A stretch of DNA of 64,000 nt from Candidatus Brocadiaceae bacterium S225 (lineage in GTDB: Bacteria; Planctomycetota; Brocadiia; Brocadiales; Scalinduaceae), in assembly GCA_007859995.1 (NCBI GenBank), contig SMSL01000013.1, positions 1 through 64,000 of the forward strand, written 5' to 3'. Below the pieces are notes generated by a model, which saw nothing but the letters and a program-made list of their open reading frames with translations, made no database searches and was not told the origin of the DNA. Positions 1 through 7,614 of this stretch are shown here, in pieces. The translations under genes and the position numbers were made by a program. The stretch's first letter is position 1; every line of letters begins with the position of its first letter.

Positions 1-258
1 CTACATATCACAAAGCTCAAAGGCCATAAAGTCCCATGGGCTATTGCTTTGTAGCTGTATTTTTCAAAGAACATCTAAACAATTCTAACTTTTTTGTAGA
101 ATAGCTTGACATAGGATGTCTACAAGTAAGCAAACGTATGGTACGAGGTAGGGTGGATTAAACGAAGTGAATCCACCTCTTTTATATACAATAAAATGGG
201 AATGCTCACTACCGGGTTGCACACATACCTGTGAATGAGGAAGTCTATCCGCATGTAT
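1..258. other. Left-edge non-coding stretch
   Basis: No convincing reading frame is present. The stretch lies on the 3' side of the first minus-strand gene. It contains the short palindrome CCCATGGG near position 33 and a longer hairpin at 152-177, listed separately. I see no tRNA or riboswitch signature. Confidence 0.5.
152..177. repeat. Hairpin of REP-like type (GGTGGATT / AATCCACC)
   Basis: Perfect 8-bp arms GGTGGATT (152-159) and AATCCACC (170-177) enclose a 10-base loop. The flanking bases GTAGGGTGGATT resemble a widespread class of intergenic palindromes of the 'GTAGGGTGG...CCACC' kind found in many bacterial genomes. On the plus strand it is followed by a T-rich tract, so it could also act as a weak terminator. 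Only one copy occurs in this window. Confidence 0.5.
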
Positions 259-2556
259 CTATTCGGTACGTACTATATTATACCCTGCCGTCTTTACTAT
301 TCCCGGATAGTTCCTGACTGAATTTTTGTCTTTATCCTTGTCAGCGGAATTCATATCATACTCCATAGCCCAGCCCTCTTTTTTACCAAGTTGCCGGTAA
401 TATTCATGTACCGCCGGGGCCAGATCTTCACTCTTCATCTTAAAAGGCAGATCACGGTTAACAAGACCCATAAACATGTCGTAATCCACATGAAGAGACA
501 ATTGTTCAGCAGATGGAAGGTTTGATCTCATTAAACCCTTTGATCCCGGACCCTTTGTCAGCAACACTATCTTCTCAAGCGATCTTGAACCGTGCTTATA
601 CCTGTCGATTTCAAGGAAGGCTGTAAGCAGCCCTCTGTCAATATCCATCTCTTCACCATCTTTGAGTCGCAGTATTACCCTCAGGATTAAAGCCCTTCTT
701 AAAGGGAAGCAGATATCAACAGGATTATCATCCTTTTTCAGATTAACGTTTTTTCTGTCACACTTTTCCCGTCTGTTTGGACCCAGTACATTCAGATATC
801 CATGCAGTCTGCCCACAAAGTCCGGCCCCTTACGGCTCTTAAAGAAAGCTTTATCTTCAGGATTTTCAAAATCTTCCATATTGTTGCTCGTACCCCCCGC
901 AAAGATAAATATGCATTTCCCGACAGGGTGGTTTATCTGTCCTTCAAGAAACTTACCATCCTGCATTGGGGCAAGCAGGTATTGCAGCCACTTAAGCCCG
1001 TCAGAATCGAACTCATCCCAGAAAACAAATGGCGTTGTCCCTTCCAACACCTTATCACGTACCTGATGTAATGCAGAGACAAGCTCTTCCGACTCGGAAA
1101 ACTGCGCCAGGTTGAATTCCAGTAGTGGAACATCGTCACCAAAGAGGGCATTGGCAAGCTGCTTGACGCCAAAAGACTTCCCTGAGCCCGGAGGCCCGAA
1201 GACAGCAATGGATAGTGGCCTTGCCGGATCTGATGTTGCCTCATAATCCATTATCAACCGCTTTATTGACCGAAGACTCTCTATCTCACCCCTATCGACA
1301 GTATAAAGCTTCGTGAACTTTGCGTATGGTATGTTGTTGAGTACTTTATGGCCTAAAAGCGCTACCCTTCTTCCAAGCCCATAGAACGACCTCTGTTTTT
1401 CTTCAGTGCCTCCATGGAGTCCTCCCAGGATCGTCCAATGAGCAGGAACAGATGAAGCATCTCCCATAGGTACCGGAATTTTTGTAATACTGTACCCGCT
1501 TGACCCTCCTGTTATCTCATCGGCTAATTTACTATTACAAATATCTGGTTTTGTATTTCCTGAACTTCCGTGACCATACTTTAGAAGCACTCGCATTGCT
1601 GAAAGCCCTGAGACAATGCCTGTCCCTATATCCATAGTCTCTTCAGATAATACGAGCTGGTTTACTATACCTGCTGTCAGACACGATACATTGCCAAACA
1701 TCTCACCCTTTAACTGTCCACTCCATTCACCTTCAAGTCTTTCAGGATCATAAATCAGCTTGTACTCAGGGTTAGCGCCATTATTTATCCACAGGGCCCC
1801 CTCAGATCCAAAGTTTATGACGAGGTGTCGACATTTCATAAGATTACGTACTGCCGTGTTACTATTTAGTCCAAAGATCAGGCTTTGAATTGAATCCTCC
1901 CACGAGAGTCCCTTATTAACTGCTACCTCCTCACAGCGAATGTCATCTATAGAGACTATGACTACGAGCTTTTCCATAAATTTGTTTGAAAGTAATCGCC
2001 ACAAATCACCCTGTGAAACCGGACTCGACATCTTCAACACAACCCAGTCCAGAGCGTTGACGTTCTCTTCTCTGATTGCCAGAGGCCATGCCTCTTTAGA
2101 TGTGTTGGATCGGAAACCGAGCCCGCCATCATCTATTACGACAACATTATGACCTGTCTCCGCATCTTTTTTAATCTCTGGCTGAAAACTACGGTCTTCA
2201 CTCTCTTTACCGCCATAACCCATAGGATCAACCACTCGCCAGACTATTTCACTGGAACCTGCCTCTTCAGGGCACAACCCCCACAAAGCATATGCGTTTT
2301 GGTGTGCCGGCAACTCCTTAAAACAGGCTGAATCCAAACCGAATTGAACAGAGTACCGACAGGTCTCATCTCCAGTGTTTGAATCTACCTCTTTACTGAC
2401 TTCACTTATAATTCTATACAGAAGATTTGTGCCACCTGGACTTTCAACAACCATAGTACCCAGGCGCTCCTTTGAATCAGGAGTTACTCGTTTACCCTGA
2501 TAGATATTGTGATCAATAATAACATCACCGGTAACGAGAACCGTCTTCTTTTCCAT
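259..2556 (-). CDS. PfkB-like / AAA ATPase / RyR-like chimera
   Basis: This is a 765-residue protein of unknown role with three apparent modules. Residues 5-325 look like a PfkB/ribokinase fold: an N-terminal VTGDVIIDHNIY strand, a GGTN turn at 41-44 and INFGSEGALWI at 247-257. The usual GAGD catalytic loop is replaced by GEMFGNVSCLTAG (284-296), so kinase activity is unlikely. Residues 430-670 form an AAA ATPase, with Walker A GPPGSGKS at 454-461, Walker B VFWDEFD at 511-517 and a GGTSNN sensor-1 candidate at 554-559. Residues 705-760 (HEYY...GKKEGWAMEYD) resemble the RyR domain. RyR and AAA modules are known in bacterial signalling and conflict proteins; a sensor ATPase is my inference. It stands alone, and the start is the only sensible ATG, with a weak ribosome site. 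Confidence 0.75.
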   Translation of the reverse strand: MEKKTVLVTGDVIIDHNIYQGKRVTPDSKERLGTMVVESPGGTNLLYRIISEVSKEVDSNTGDETCRYSVQFGLDSACFKELPAHQNAYALWGLCPEEAGSSEIVWRVVDPMGYGGKESEDRSFQPEIKKDAETGHNVVVIDDGGLGFRSNTSKEAWPLAIREENVNALDWVVLKMSSPVSQGDLWRLLSNKFMEKLVVIVSIDDIRCEEVAVNKGLSWEDSIQSLIFGLNSNTAVRNLMKCRHLVINFGSEGALWINNGANPEYKLIYDPERLEGEWSGQLKGEMFGNVSCLTAGIVNQLVLSEETMDIGTGIVSGLSAMRVLLKYGHGSSGNTKPDICNSKLADEITGGSSGYSITKIPVPMGDASSVPAHWTILGGLHGGTEEKQRSFYGLGRRVALLGHKVLNNIPYAKFTKLYTVDRGEIESLRSIKRLIMDYEATSDPARPLSIAVFGPPGSGKSFGVKQLANALFGDDVPLLEFNLAQFSESEELVSALHQVRDKVLEGTTPFVFWDEFDSDGLKWLQYLLAPMQDGKFLEGQINHPVGKCIFIFAGGTSNNMEDFENPEDKAFFKSRKGPDFVGRLHGYLNVLGPNRREKCDRKNVNLKKDDNPVDICFPLRRALILRVILRLKDGEEMDIDRGLLTAFLEIDRYKHGSRSLEKIVLLTKGPGSKGLMRSNLPSAEQLSLHVDYDMFMGLVNRDLPFKMKSEDLAPAVHEYYRQLGKKEGWAMEYDMNSADKDKDKNSVRNYPGIVKTAGYNIVRTE

Positions 2557-2672
2557 CTCTTTATTTGTAATAATATTTCCACCCTGTAACTGATTTGTCT
2601 TTATAGAAGGAAACTACTGTCACATATTGTGAACGAAACTGGCAAAATTATTCTACCTCTGACCGTCACGGC

Positions 2673-2811
2673 CAATGTCATTGAATTAAGCAATTTAATT
2701 TTCACATTAAAGATCAATCTCCGTTTTTGGAGTGCAGTAACCGTGTTACTTGCTCTAATACGCATCATCACGCCCGCCTGCCTCGGGCAGGGATGATGCA
2801 CTCCATACTTT
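2673..2811 (+). repeat. Dispersed two-hairpin repeat, copy A
   Basis: This copy shares its start (CAATGTCATTGAATTAAG), middle and end (GATGATGCACTCCATA) with 15417-15537. It holds two successive hairpins. The first is GCAGTAAC-CGT-GTTACT(T)GC at 2734-2753. The second is GCATCATC at 2762-2769 pairing with GATGATGC at 2792-2799. The first stem differs from copy B by a compensatory pair (A-T here, G-C there), which suggests the structure is conserved. The second loop carries an extra 19-bp GC palindrome. No transposase is linked to it, so a MITE- or REP-like element is the best description. Confidence 0.7.
2773..2791 (+). repeat. GC-rich micro-palindrome inserted in repeat copy A
   Basis: CCCGCCTGCCTCGGGCAGG lies exactly between the loop bases ACG and the second stem arm. 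Copy B has only ACG there, so it looks like a clean 19-bp insertion. The same arms (CCCGCCTGCC and GGGCAGG, reverse strand) occur inside hsdS at 11735-11755. Confidence 0.65.
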
Positions 2812-2890
2812 CTAGCTTAATTCCATGACATTGCCATCATTGTCCTGGTCATTCCAGCATAGCAGGTGGACCACTGAACAGAGAATCTAT

Positions 2891-3215
2891 TCAACGAGCT
2901 TCAACACCTGAAATACAATGAAGATAACACGCGAAATCTCCGATATTTTTTCTATCTTCTCCCAACTCTACCCGCCAACTAACACCTTCACCCGCCTTTG
3001 CCATATTTCTACTTAAAATATTACAGGCATCAAAAAAGGCATTATGCGCTATAGTCAGGGAAGAATCTACCATTTTTCTCTCAGCCAGTGGTGACAATCT
3101 CCAATCTGCACGAATCCGCATATCGCACAGCAGAGCCATAAAGACTATCAAGCAAATCCGTCAACCCTGTCTTCTGAATATCACCAAATATTGAATATGC
3201 CTTTTCATAATCCAC
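2891..3215 (-). pseudogene. Frameshifted relic of a small unknown protein
   Basis: Two overlapping frames join into one plausible protein of about 107 residues. The upstream frame starts at a GTG (3215) behind AAAGG and reads VDYEKAYSIFGDIQKTGL...GSAVRYA before a stop. The downstream frame reads RIRADWRLSPLAERKMVDSS...AFFDACNILSRNMAKAGEG...GDFACYLHC to the stop at 2891. The switch lies near 3110-3125 and looks like a one- or two-base indel. I do not recognise the family. The composition is clearly protein-like (balanced helices, an ACNILSRNMAKAGE-type segment), so I call it a former gene rather than chance. A sequencing error would restore it. Confidence 0.55.
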
Positions 3216-3464
3216 TATATCAAATCCTTTCGTTTATATTCGGGCTTCGTTAAAAAAACCACTTCTTATCGGTATAAGTACCTGGCTAACGATAAAGAGT
3301 TAGTCCTGAAAATTCCTTTTCAAACAATAACTTCTATGGAATAACAGGAATTATTCCTTTTTGATAAGGTAAATCATTAGCAGAAATACATAATGGGATT
3401 GCTGCGGGATCATCATCCATATCAGATGATGATAGAAACTATTTCAACTATATTGCTTATGTAC

Positions 3465-3800
3465 TTATTGTTGTAATTTTTTGACTTCTTCTACAAGAAC
3501 CGGTAAATGCCTAACGATAGCATCCCAAACCAACTTTTCATCAATAATGTCATAACCATGGGCTAAAATATTTCTAAATCCAATGATTCTATGATATTCC
3601 GATACATGTTCAAGCAGTTCTGGTTCTGCTTTTTTAATACGGTTTAAAGCTTCACCAATTATTTCAAACTCTCTTTCAACGGCTTTTTGAACCATTTTGT
3701 TCTTTAAATAAGCAGACAAATCTAAACCTTCTGTAAAACTACTGATGTCCTCAGAAGCAAGGAACACATCAAATAAAAGCTTTCGTATTTCATCGTTCAT
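3465..3800 (-). CDS. hepT: HepT-like ribonuclease toxin (DUF86, HEPN)
   Basis: The 111-residue, all-helical protein is of HEPN type. The catalytic signature R-x4-H-x-Y is present as R76, H81 and Y83 in FRNILAHGYD. In characterised HepT/MntA pairs the HEPN protein is an RNase and the partner nucleotidyltransferase silences it by adenylylating the motif tyrosine, which is retained here. The gene overlaps the end of the upstream mntA-like frame by 11 bp, the standard antitoxin-first order. Length and motif are normal, so the pair looks intact and functional. A role in plasmid or phage stability is inferred from the family only. Confidence 0.88.
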   Translation of the reverse strand: MNDEIRKLLFDVFLASEDISSFTEGLDLSAYLKNKMVQKAVEREFEIIGEALNRIKKAEPELLEHVSEYHRIIGFRNILAHGYDIIDEKLVWDAIVRHLPVLVEEVKKLQQ

Positions 3801-4092
3801 AAATTATTTGCCTCGTCTTATCTACAGATTTTTTGAAATATGGATTCCTGAAGTTTTTATCTATTACTAAATCTACCGGCCTGATAAATATTTCTTCTAA
3901 TTTTTCTTTTAATTCAAAATAATAATTGAAAAGATCAATATCCTTGTTTTGTTCAAAAAGCACTAAAACATCAACATCGCTTTCTGAAGTATAATTATCA
4001 TTAAGTATAGATCCGAATAAGCCAAGACGTATAATAGGCATCGTCTCACATATTTTTATAATTTTGGGTTTGTATTTCTCTAATCTTTCCAT
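3790..4092 (-). CDS. mntA: MntA-like minimal nucleotidyltransferase antitoxin
   Basis: The 100-residue protein has the minimal nucleotidyltransferase signature G27-S28-x10-D39-V40-D41 in GLFGSILNDNYTSESDVDVLV, and a likely third carboxylate in RPVDLVID. It precedes and overlaps the HEPN toxin gene, so the two should be co-translated. In the family it transfers AMP to the toxin tyrosine. The start ATG at 4092 has only a weak ribosome site, and an A/T-rich tract lies just upstream. Confidence 0.87.
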   Translation of the reverse strand: MERLEKYKPKIIKICETMPIIRLGLFGSILNDNYTSESDVDVLVLFEQNKDIDLFNYYFELKEKLEEIFIRPVDLVIDKNFRNPYFKKSVDKTRQIIYER

Positions 4093-4205
4093 TACATACG
4101 TAAAAAAAAAACTATTCGTTTTTTTATCTGTTCATTAAGCTTGAGCCATTATTGCTTTAATTGTTAATCCCGTCAATTGAAATCCCTGCCATTAAATTCA
4201 TAAAA

Positions 4206-4418
4206 TCACGGATTTAAATTCAGTGGCTTCTTGCAATGAGGACTTTCAGATAAAAGCCCTGGTTCACCGCATGTTTCTTTGGGAAGCTTCATACATGGGG
4301 AGTTCTCCGGTGAAAGCCGTGCATACCTTATTATACCCGCAATAGTATCAAGTATTGTAAACATGCAGAGCTCTTTATCATCCTGGAAAATGTCATTGCA
4401 CTTGTTCCCTTGTGACAA
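4206..4418 (-). CDS. Doubtful small Cys-containing protein
   Basis: This is a 70-codon frame starting with TTG and encoding six cysteines (for example SPENSPCMKLPKETCGEPG). It has a helix-like middle (ELCMFTILDTIAGIIRYA) and a Cys/Pro-rich tail. I do not recognise it and see no clear ribosome site. It could be a real small protein or chance; the uneven Cys/Pro/Gly composition is the only argument in favour. Confidence 0.3.
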   Translation of the reverse strand: MSQGNKCNDIFQDDKELCMFTILDTIAGIIRYARLSPENSPCMKLPKETCGEPGLLSESPHCKKPLNLNP

Positions 4419-4537
4419 AACGTGATATGATGTATCATGCTCAATTGCACTATCGCCTTTTCATACTACCACAACTACACATCACTTTATTCTTAACAAT
4501 TTGTTATTCACTATTCAAGACACGACACCACAACCTT

Positions 4538-4638
4538 GTCATACCCGAATTTATCGGGTATCTAAGAGGTTCGTTTATCCTGGATTCCTGCTAAACTTGT
4601 CCTCGTGAAAACGGGGAAGAATGCGGGAATGTCACGAG
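4538..4638. repeat. Intergenic palindromic repeat region
   Basis: A perfect hairpin ATACCCGA-N5-TCGGGTAT (4541-4561) is followed by TGGATTCCTGC (4581-4591), with GCGGGAAT at 4623-4630 as its approximate inverse. This 'TGGATTCC..GC ... GCGGGAATG' pattern is typical of dispersed intergenic repeats in many genomes. It lies downstream of rubrerythrin and may help end that transcript. It is the only such copy in the window. Confidence 0.5.
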
Positions 4639-4686
4639 TTGAATTTTTTGAAACATGTGGTAGATAAGGACCAGGACTGTTATTGA

Positions 4687-5178
4687 TTAAATAACTTTTA
4701 AATACATAGATTTAGTTGAATTGCATATGGGACATGAATCAGACGGCATTGTTTCAACAACATTGCCACAGTGTCTGCACACGTGATATTCTTCAACTTC
4801 GTCTTTTTCCAAATCGTTTAGTACTTTTTGACAAAGAGCTACATGTCCTTTTTCTACATTTTTTATATATTCAAAACCCTGTGCGGCTCGTTTATTACCC
4901 TCTTTAACAGCCTCTTCAAGCATTTGTGGATACATCTCCTTCGCTACACTTATTTCTAAATCACGAGCATATGTAATATTCTCTTTGGTGCTACAAACTG
5001 ACCCAATCTGTTTTAAGTGGAGGTTCGCGTGCGCTGTTTCTGACACAGTCAATGCCCTAAAGAGCCTGGCTGCCTGCTTGAAACCTTCTTGTTCTGCTTT
5101 TTCTGCAAAAGCATGATATTTTCTAATAGCCCACGATTCCCCCTCAAATGCTTTTATTAAATTGTCCATTGTAGACAT
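4687..5178 (-). CDS. rbr: Rubrerythrin
   Basis: The 163-residue protein has an N-terminal four-helix diiron ferritin-like domain and a C-terminal rubredoxin-like iron site. Likely diiron ligands are E14 (FEGES), E47 and H50 (SETAH), E88/E89 and E109/H112 (EKGH). The FeS4 site is C134-x2-C137 and C149-x2-C152. Rubrerythrins reduce hydrogen peroxide in the cytoplasm of anaerobes and microaerophiles, which suits an oxygen-sensitive host. It is preceded by a strong GGAGG ribosome site and appears to be a single-gene unit. Length and domain order are standard for the short family form. Confidence 0.95.
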   Translation of the reverse strand: MSTMDNLIKAFEGESWAIRKYHAFAEKAEQEGFKQAARLFRALTVSETAHANLHLKQIGSVCSTKENITYARDLEISVAKEMYPQMLEEAVKEGNKRAAQGFEYIKNVEKGHVALCQKVLNDLEKDEVEEYHVCRHCGNVVETMPSDSCPICNSTKSMYLKVI

Positions 5179-5305
5179 GTCTAATCCTCCTTACTTTTTG
5201 TTATTAAAAATGGTTTAAATTATCTGTCGTTTTAAAAGATTTGACCTAACTTTCATCGAAACAATTCATTTACGGAACTTACGCCAATCATTCTACACCT
5301 TCACA

Positions 5306-5407
5306 TTAACCCAATACAATATTCGTCAGCTTACCGTTCTCACTCGGCGGTATGTCTGCATATAAACTTGTCATCTCTGTATTACTCTCCTGATATTTTT
5401 TATCCAT
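5306..5407 (-). CDS. Doubtful 33-aa peptide downstream of exported protein
   Basis: The frame MDKKYQESNTEMTSLYADIPPSENG... ends in a stop at 5306-5308. It starts 18 bp after the exported protein gene, and an internal ATG follows AGGAGA. The peptide looks protein-like but is very short. It may be a small operon partner or a truncated relic. Confidence 0.22.
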   Translation of the reverse strand: MDKKYQESNTEMTSLYADIPPSENGKLTNIVLG

Positions 5408-5425
5408 CCTTACAGATTATTACGC

Positions 5426-5983
5426 TTACGGTTTACATTCCTCACACGGTTCACCACCTGAGTCACGTACTTCTTTAGATGAATTAAATTTAATTAATCC
5501 TTCTGAGTTTAGTTTAGGACAATAACGCTTGTGATATACTCTGGAGTCTTTGTTTGAGTATACTGCATAAGAAATGAGTGATTTTTTGTATGATTTCATT
5601 ACCCAATCAGGAAAGTCAACTTCACCATCCATATCCTGTGTAAATAACCCATTACCATCCAAATCTACTAATGTTATACGATATTCTTTACCTATCTCTG
5701 GTACCATCGAAACCATATAATCTAATTTTTTTTCATTGGTTTTAATTGAATACACCCCTACTAATTTTTTTTCCACTAAAAACCAATCTGATCTGGTTTC
5801 TGCCCCGGGAATTTTATCTGAAATATCATGCATACCATATTGTTTAAAATTTTCACTGGTGTATGTGGGAACTTTCCAATCCTCAAGTGTCTTTGTTTCA
5901 CCATATGGTTCTCCGTTAGCAACTTGCACTAATACCATACCCCATGCAAGTGCCAATAAACCTATTCTGAGTATCTTATCCAT
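5426..5983 (-). CDS. Exported protein with Ada-like Cys4 tail
   Basis: The 185-residue protein has a clear signal peptide (KILRIGLLALAWGMVLVQVANG, residues 3-24). Its middle segment holds DLDGNGLFTQDMDGEVDF, which resembles an EF-hand-type Ca-binding loop. The C-terminal YHKRYCPKL...PCEECKP matches the Cys4 zinc-binding pattern of Ada N-termini and related 'YHxxxC...PCxxC' tails found on nucleases and competence proteins. Catalytic residues are not evident. The ribosome site is very strong (AAAGGAGGAGGAGGAAACAT before ATG). Function is unknown; a periplasmic metal-binding role is inferred. Confidence 0.7.
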   Translation of the reverse strand: MDKILRIGLLALAWGMVLVQVANGEPYGETKTLEDWKVPTYTSENFKQYGMHDISDKIPGAETRSDWFLVEKKLVGVYSIKTNEKKLDYMVSMVPEIGKEYRITLVDLDGNGLFTQDMDGEVDFPDWVMKSYKKSLISYAVYSNKDSRVYHKRYCPKLNSEGLIKFNSSKEVRDSGGEPCEECKP

Positions 5984-6126
5984 ATGTTTCCTCCTCCTCC
6001 TTTATTAAGTTGTTGATGAAGCCCACTGATTTGCTCGAAACATTTTTCCAGAGTCTTTAACATGGCGTTTAATTTCGTTTTGTTAGTATACTTATGCTCA
6101 TTCCTTAATAGACAATTCTTATTTTT

Positions 6127-7614
6127 CTATTTAGCATTTAATGATCTTATAATTTCTCTAAAACTTTCTAATCCTGCTTCTAAGTTTTCAATAATGTCTT
6201 CAGCTATCACATCAGGGTCAGGCAGGTTGTCGAGGTCCGCCAGCGATTTGTCTTTAAGCCAGGTGATATCTAGACTGGTTTTGTCCCTGCCAATAATTCC
6301 ATCATAGGTAAACTTTCTCCAACGCCCTTCCGGGTTAGTTTTCGTGTTAAATATCTCTTTACGGTTGTGACGGTTTGATGGATTATAGCAGGTAATGAAA
6401 TCTCTCAGGTCATCGAGCTTTAAAGGATTTTTCTTTAAGGTGTGATGAATGTTTGTACGGTAATCATATACCCAGGTTTCCTTTGTCCATGGGTCTTTGC
6501 TTGCCGGCTTGTTGTCAAAGAAAATAACATTTGCCTTTACTCCCTGGGCATAAAATATACCTGTTGGTAATCGTAAAATGGTATGCAGGTCTGTAGTTTC
6601 CATCAGTTTTTTACGAACAGTTTCACCAGCACCGCCTTCAAATAATACGTTGTCTGGTACCACAACGGCAGCAAGTCCGGTTGTTTTTAACATTGTTCTG
6701 ATGTGCTGAACAAAGTTTAACTGTTTGTTGCTTGTGGTTGCCCAGAAATCCTGGCGATTATAGGTTAAATCTTCTTTCTCCTGTTCGCCTTCGTCATTGG
6801 TAAATGTCTGGCTGCTCTTTTTCCCGAATGGAGGATTAGCTAAAACATAATCGTAAGTTACGGTCGAAGCTGCTATTAACGAATCGGCAGGAGAAATAAA
6901 GTTATCACTGTCAATGTCTCCAATATTGTGAAGAAACAGATTCATCAATGCCAGCCTCCTTGTTCCTGCTACAATTTCATTGCCGAAAAAGGTTTTGAGC
7001 TTAATAAATCTGTTCTGGTCTTTATCCAGCTTATTATTTGAAACCAGATAGTCGTAAGCTGCCAGAAAGAAGCCACCGGTACCGCAAGCCGGATCGGCAA
7101 TGGTTCGCATCGGTTGCGGCTGAATACACTCTACCATTGCCCGAATTAACGAACGTGGAGTAAAATATTGCCCGGCTCCGCTTTTTACATCTTGCGCGTT
7201 CTGCTCCAACAGCTTTTCGTAGATATCGCCTTTCACATCAGCGCCCATTACAAGCCATTGCTCACTGTCAATCATATCAATAATTTTAGCCAGCATTGCA
7301 GGGTCCTGGATTTTATTCTGGCTTTTGGTAAATATCTGCCCCAATATCCCTTTTTGCGTACTTAACTCACGAAGCAAAGTCGCATAGTGAAATTCCAACT
7401 CTGCGCCTTTTTGGGATGTCAAACTTTCCCAATTATAATCCTTTGGTATGTTTAGTTTACGGTTGTGAGGTGGCTTACCATATTCATCAGCCATTTTTAA
7501 AAAGAGCAAGTAGGTGAGTTGCTCTAAATAATCTCCATAGCCCACGCCTACATCACGCAGGGGATTACAGAATGACCATACTTTACTTACTATACCTGAA
7601 GTGTTTTTACTCAT
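6127..7614 (-). CDS. hsdM: Type I restriction-modification methylase HsdM
   Basis: The 495-residue N6-adenine methyltransferase subunit has the N-terminal HsdM helical domain (residues 7-140). The SAM site DPACGTG is at 174-180 and the catalytic NPPF at 260-263. With HsdS it methylates the recognition sequence; with HsdR it forms the restriction complex. It is the last gene of a minus-strand operon and overlaps the RhuM frame by 4 bp. Length is normal and all core motifs are intact. Its first ~45 codons are duplicated, in degraded form, at 8795-8929. Confidence 0.96.
   Translation of the reverse strand: MSKNTSGIVSKVWSFCNPLRDVGVGYGDYLEQLTYLLFLKMADEYGKPPHNRKLNIPKDYNWESLTSQKGAELEFHYATLLRELSTQKGILGQIFTKSQNKIQDPAMLAKIIDMIDSEQWLVMGADVKGDIYEKLLEQNAQDVKSGAGQYFTPRSLIRAMVECIQPQPMRTIADPACGTGGFFLAAYDYLVSNNKLDKDQNRFIKLKTFFGNEIVAGTRRLALMNLFLHNIGDIDSDNFISPADSLIAASTVTYDYVLANPPFGKKSSQTFTNDEGEQEKEDLTYNRQDFWATTSNKQLNFVQHIRTMLKTTGLAAVVVPDNVLFEGGAGETVRKKLMETTDLHTILRLPTGIFYAQGVKANVIFFDNKPASKDPWTKETWVYDYRTNIHHTLKKNPLKLDDLRDFITCYNPSNRHNRKEIFNTKTNPEGRWRKFTYDGIIGRDKTSLDITWLKDKSLADLDNLPDPDVIAEDIIENLEAGLESFREIIRSLNAK

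Larger units (their letters stand above)
2557..2890. other. Intergenic stretch holding repeat copy A
   Basis: There is no supported gene here. A 66-codon minus-strand frame at 2601-2801 runs through the repeat and has no protein-like features. The dispersed repeat at 2673-2811 fills most of the stretch. Confidence 0.5.

Noticed and set aside
2628-2680. Plus-strand VNETGKIILPLTVTA, resembling the start of an AbrB-type antitoxin
   Set aside because: Too short, runs into the repeat, and has no downstream partner.
2601-2801. 66-codon minus-strand frame
   Set aside because: It runs through the dispersed repeat and its composition is not protein-like.
3216-3464. Coding remnant between the relic gene and hepT
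   Set aside because: Only a 28-codon frame exists, with no support from start site or composition.
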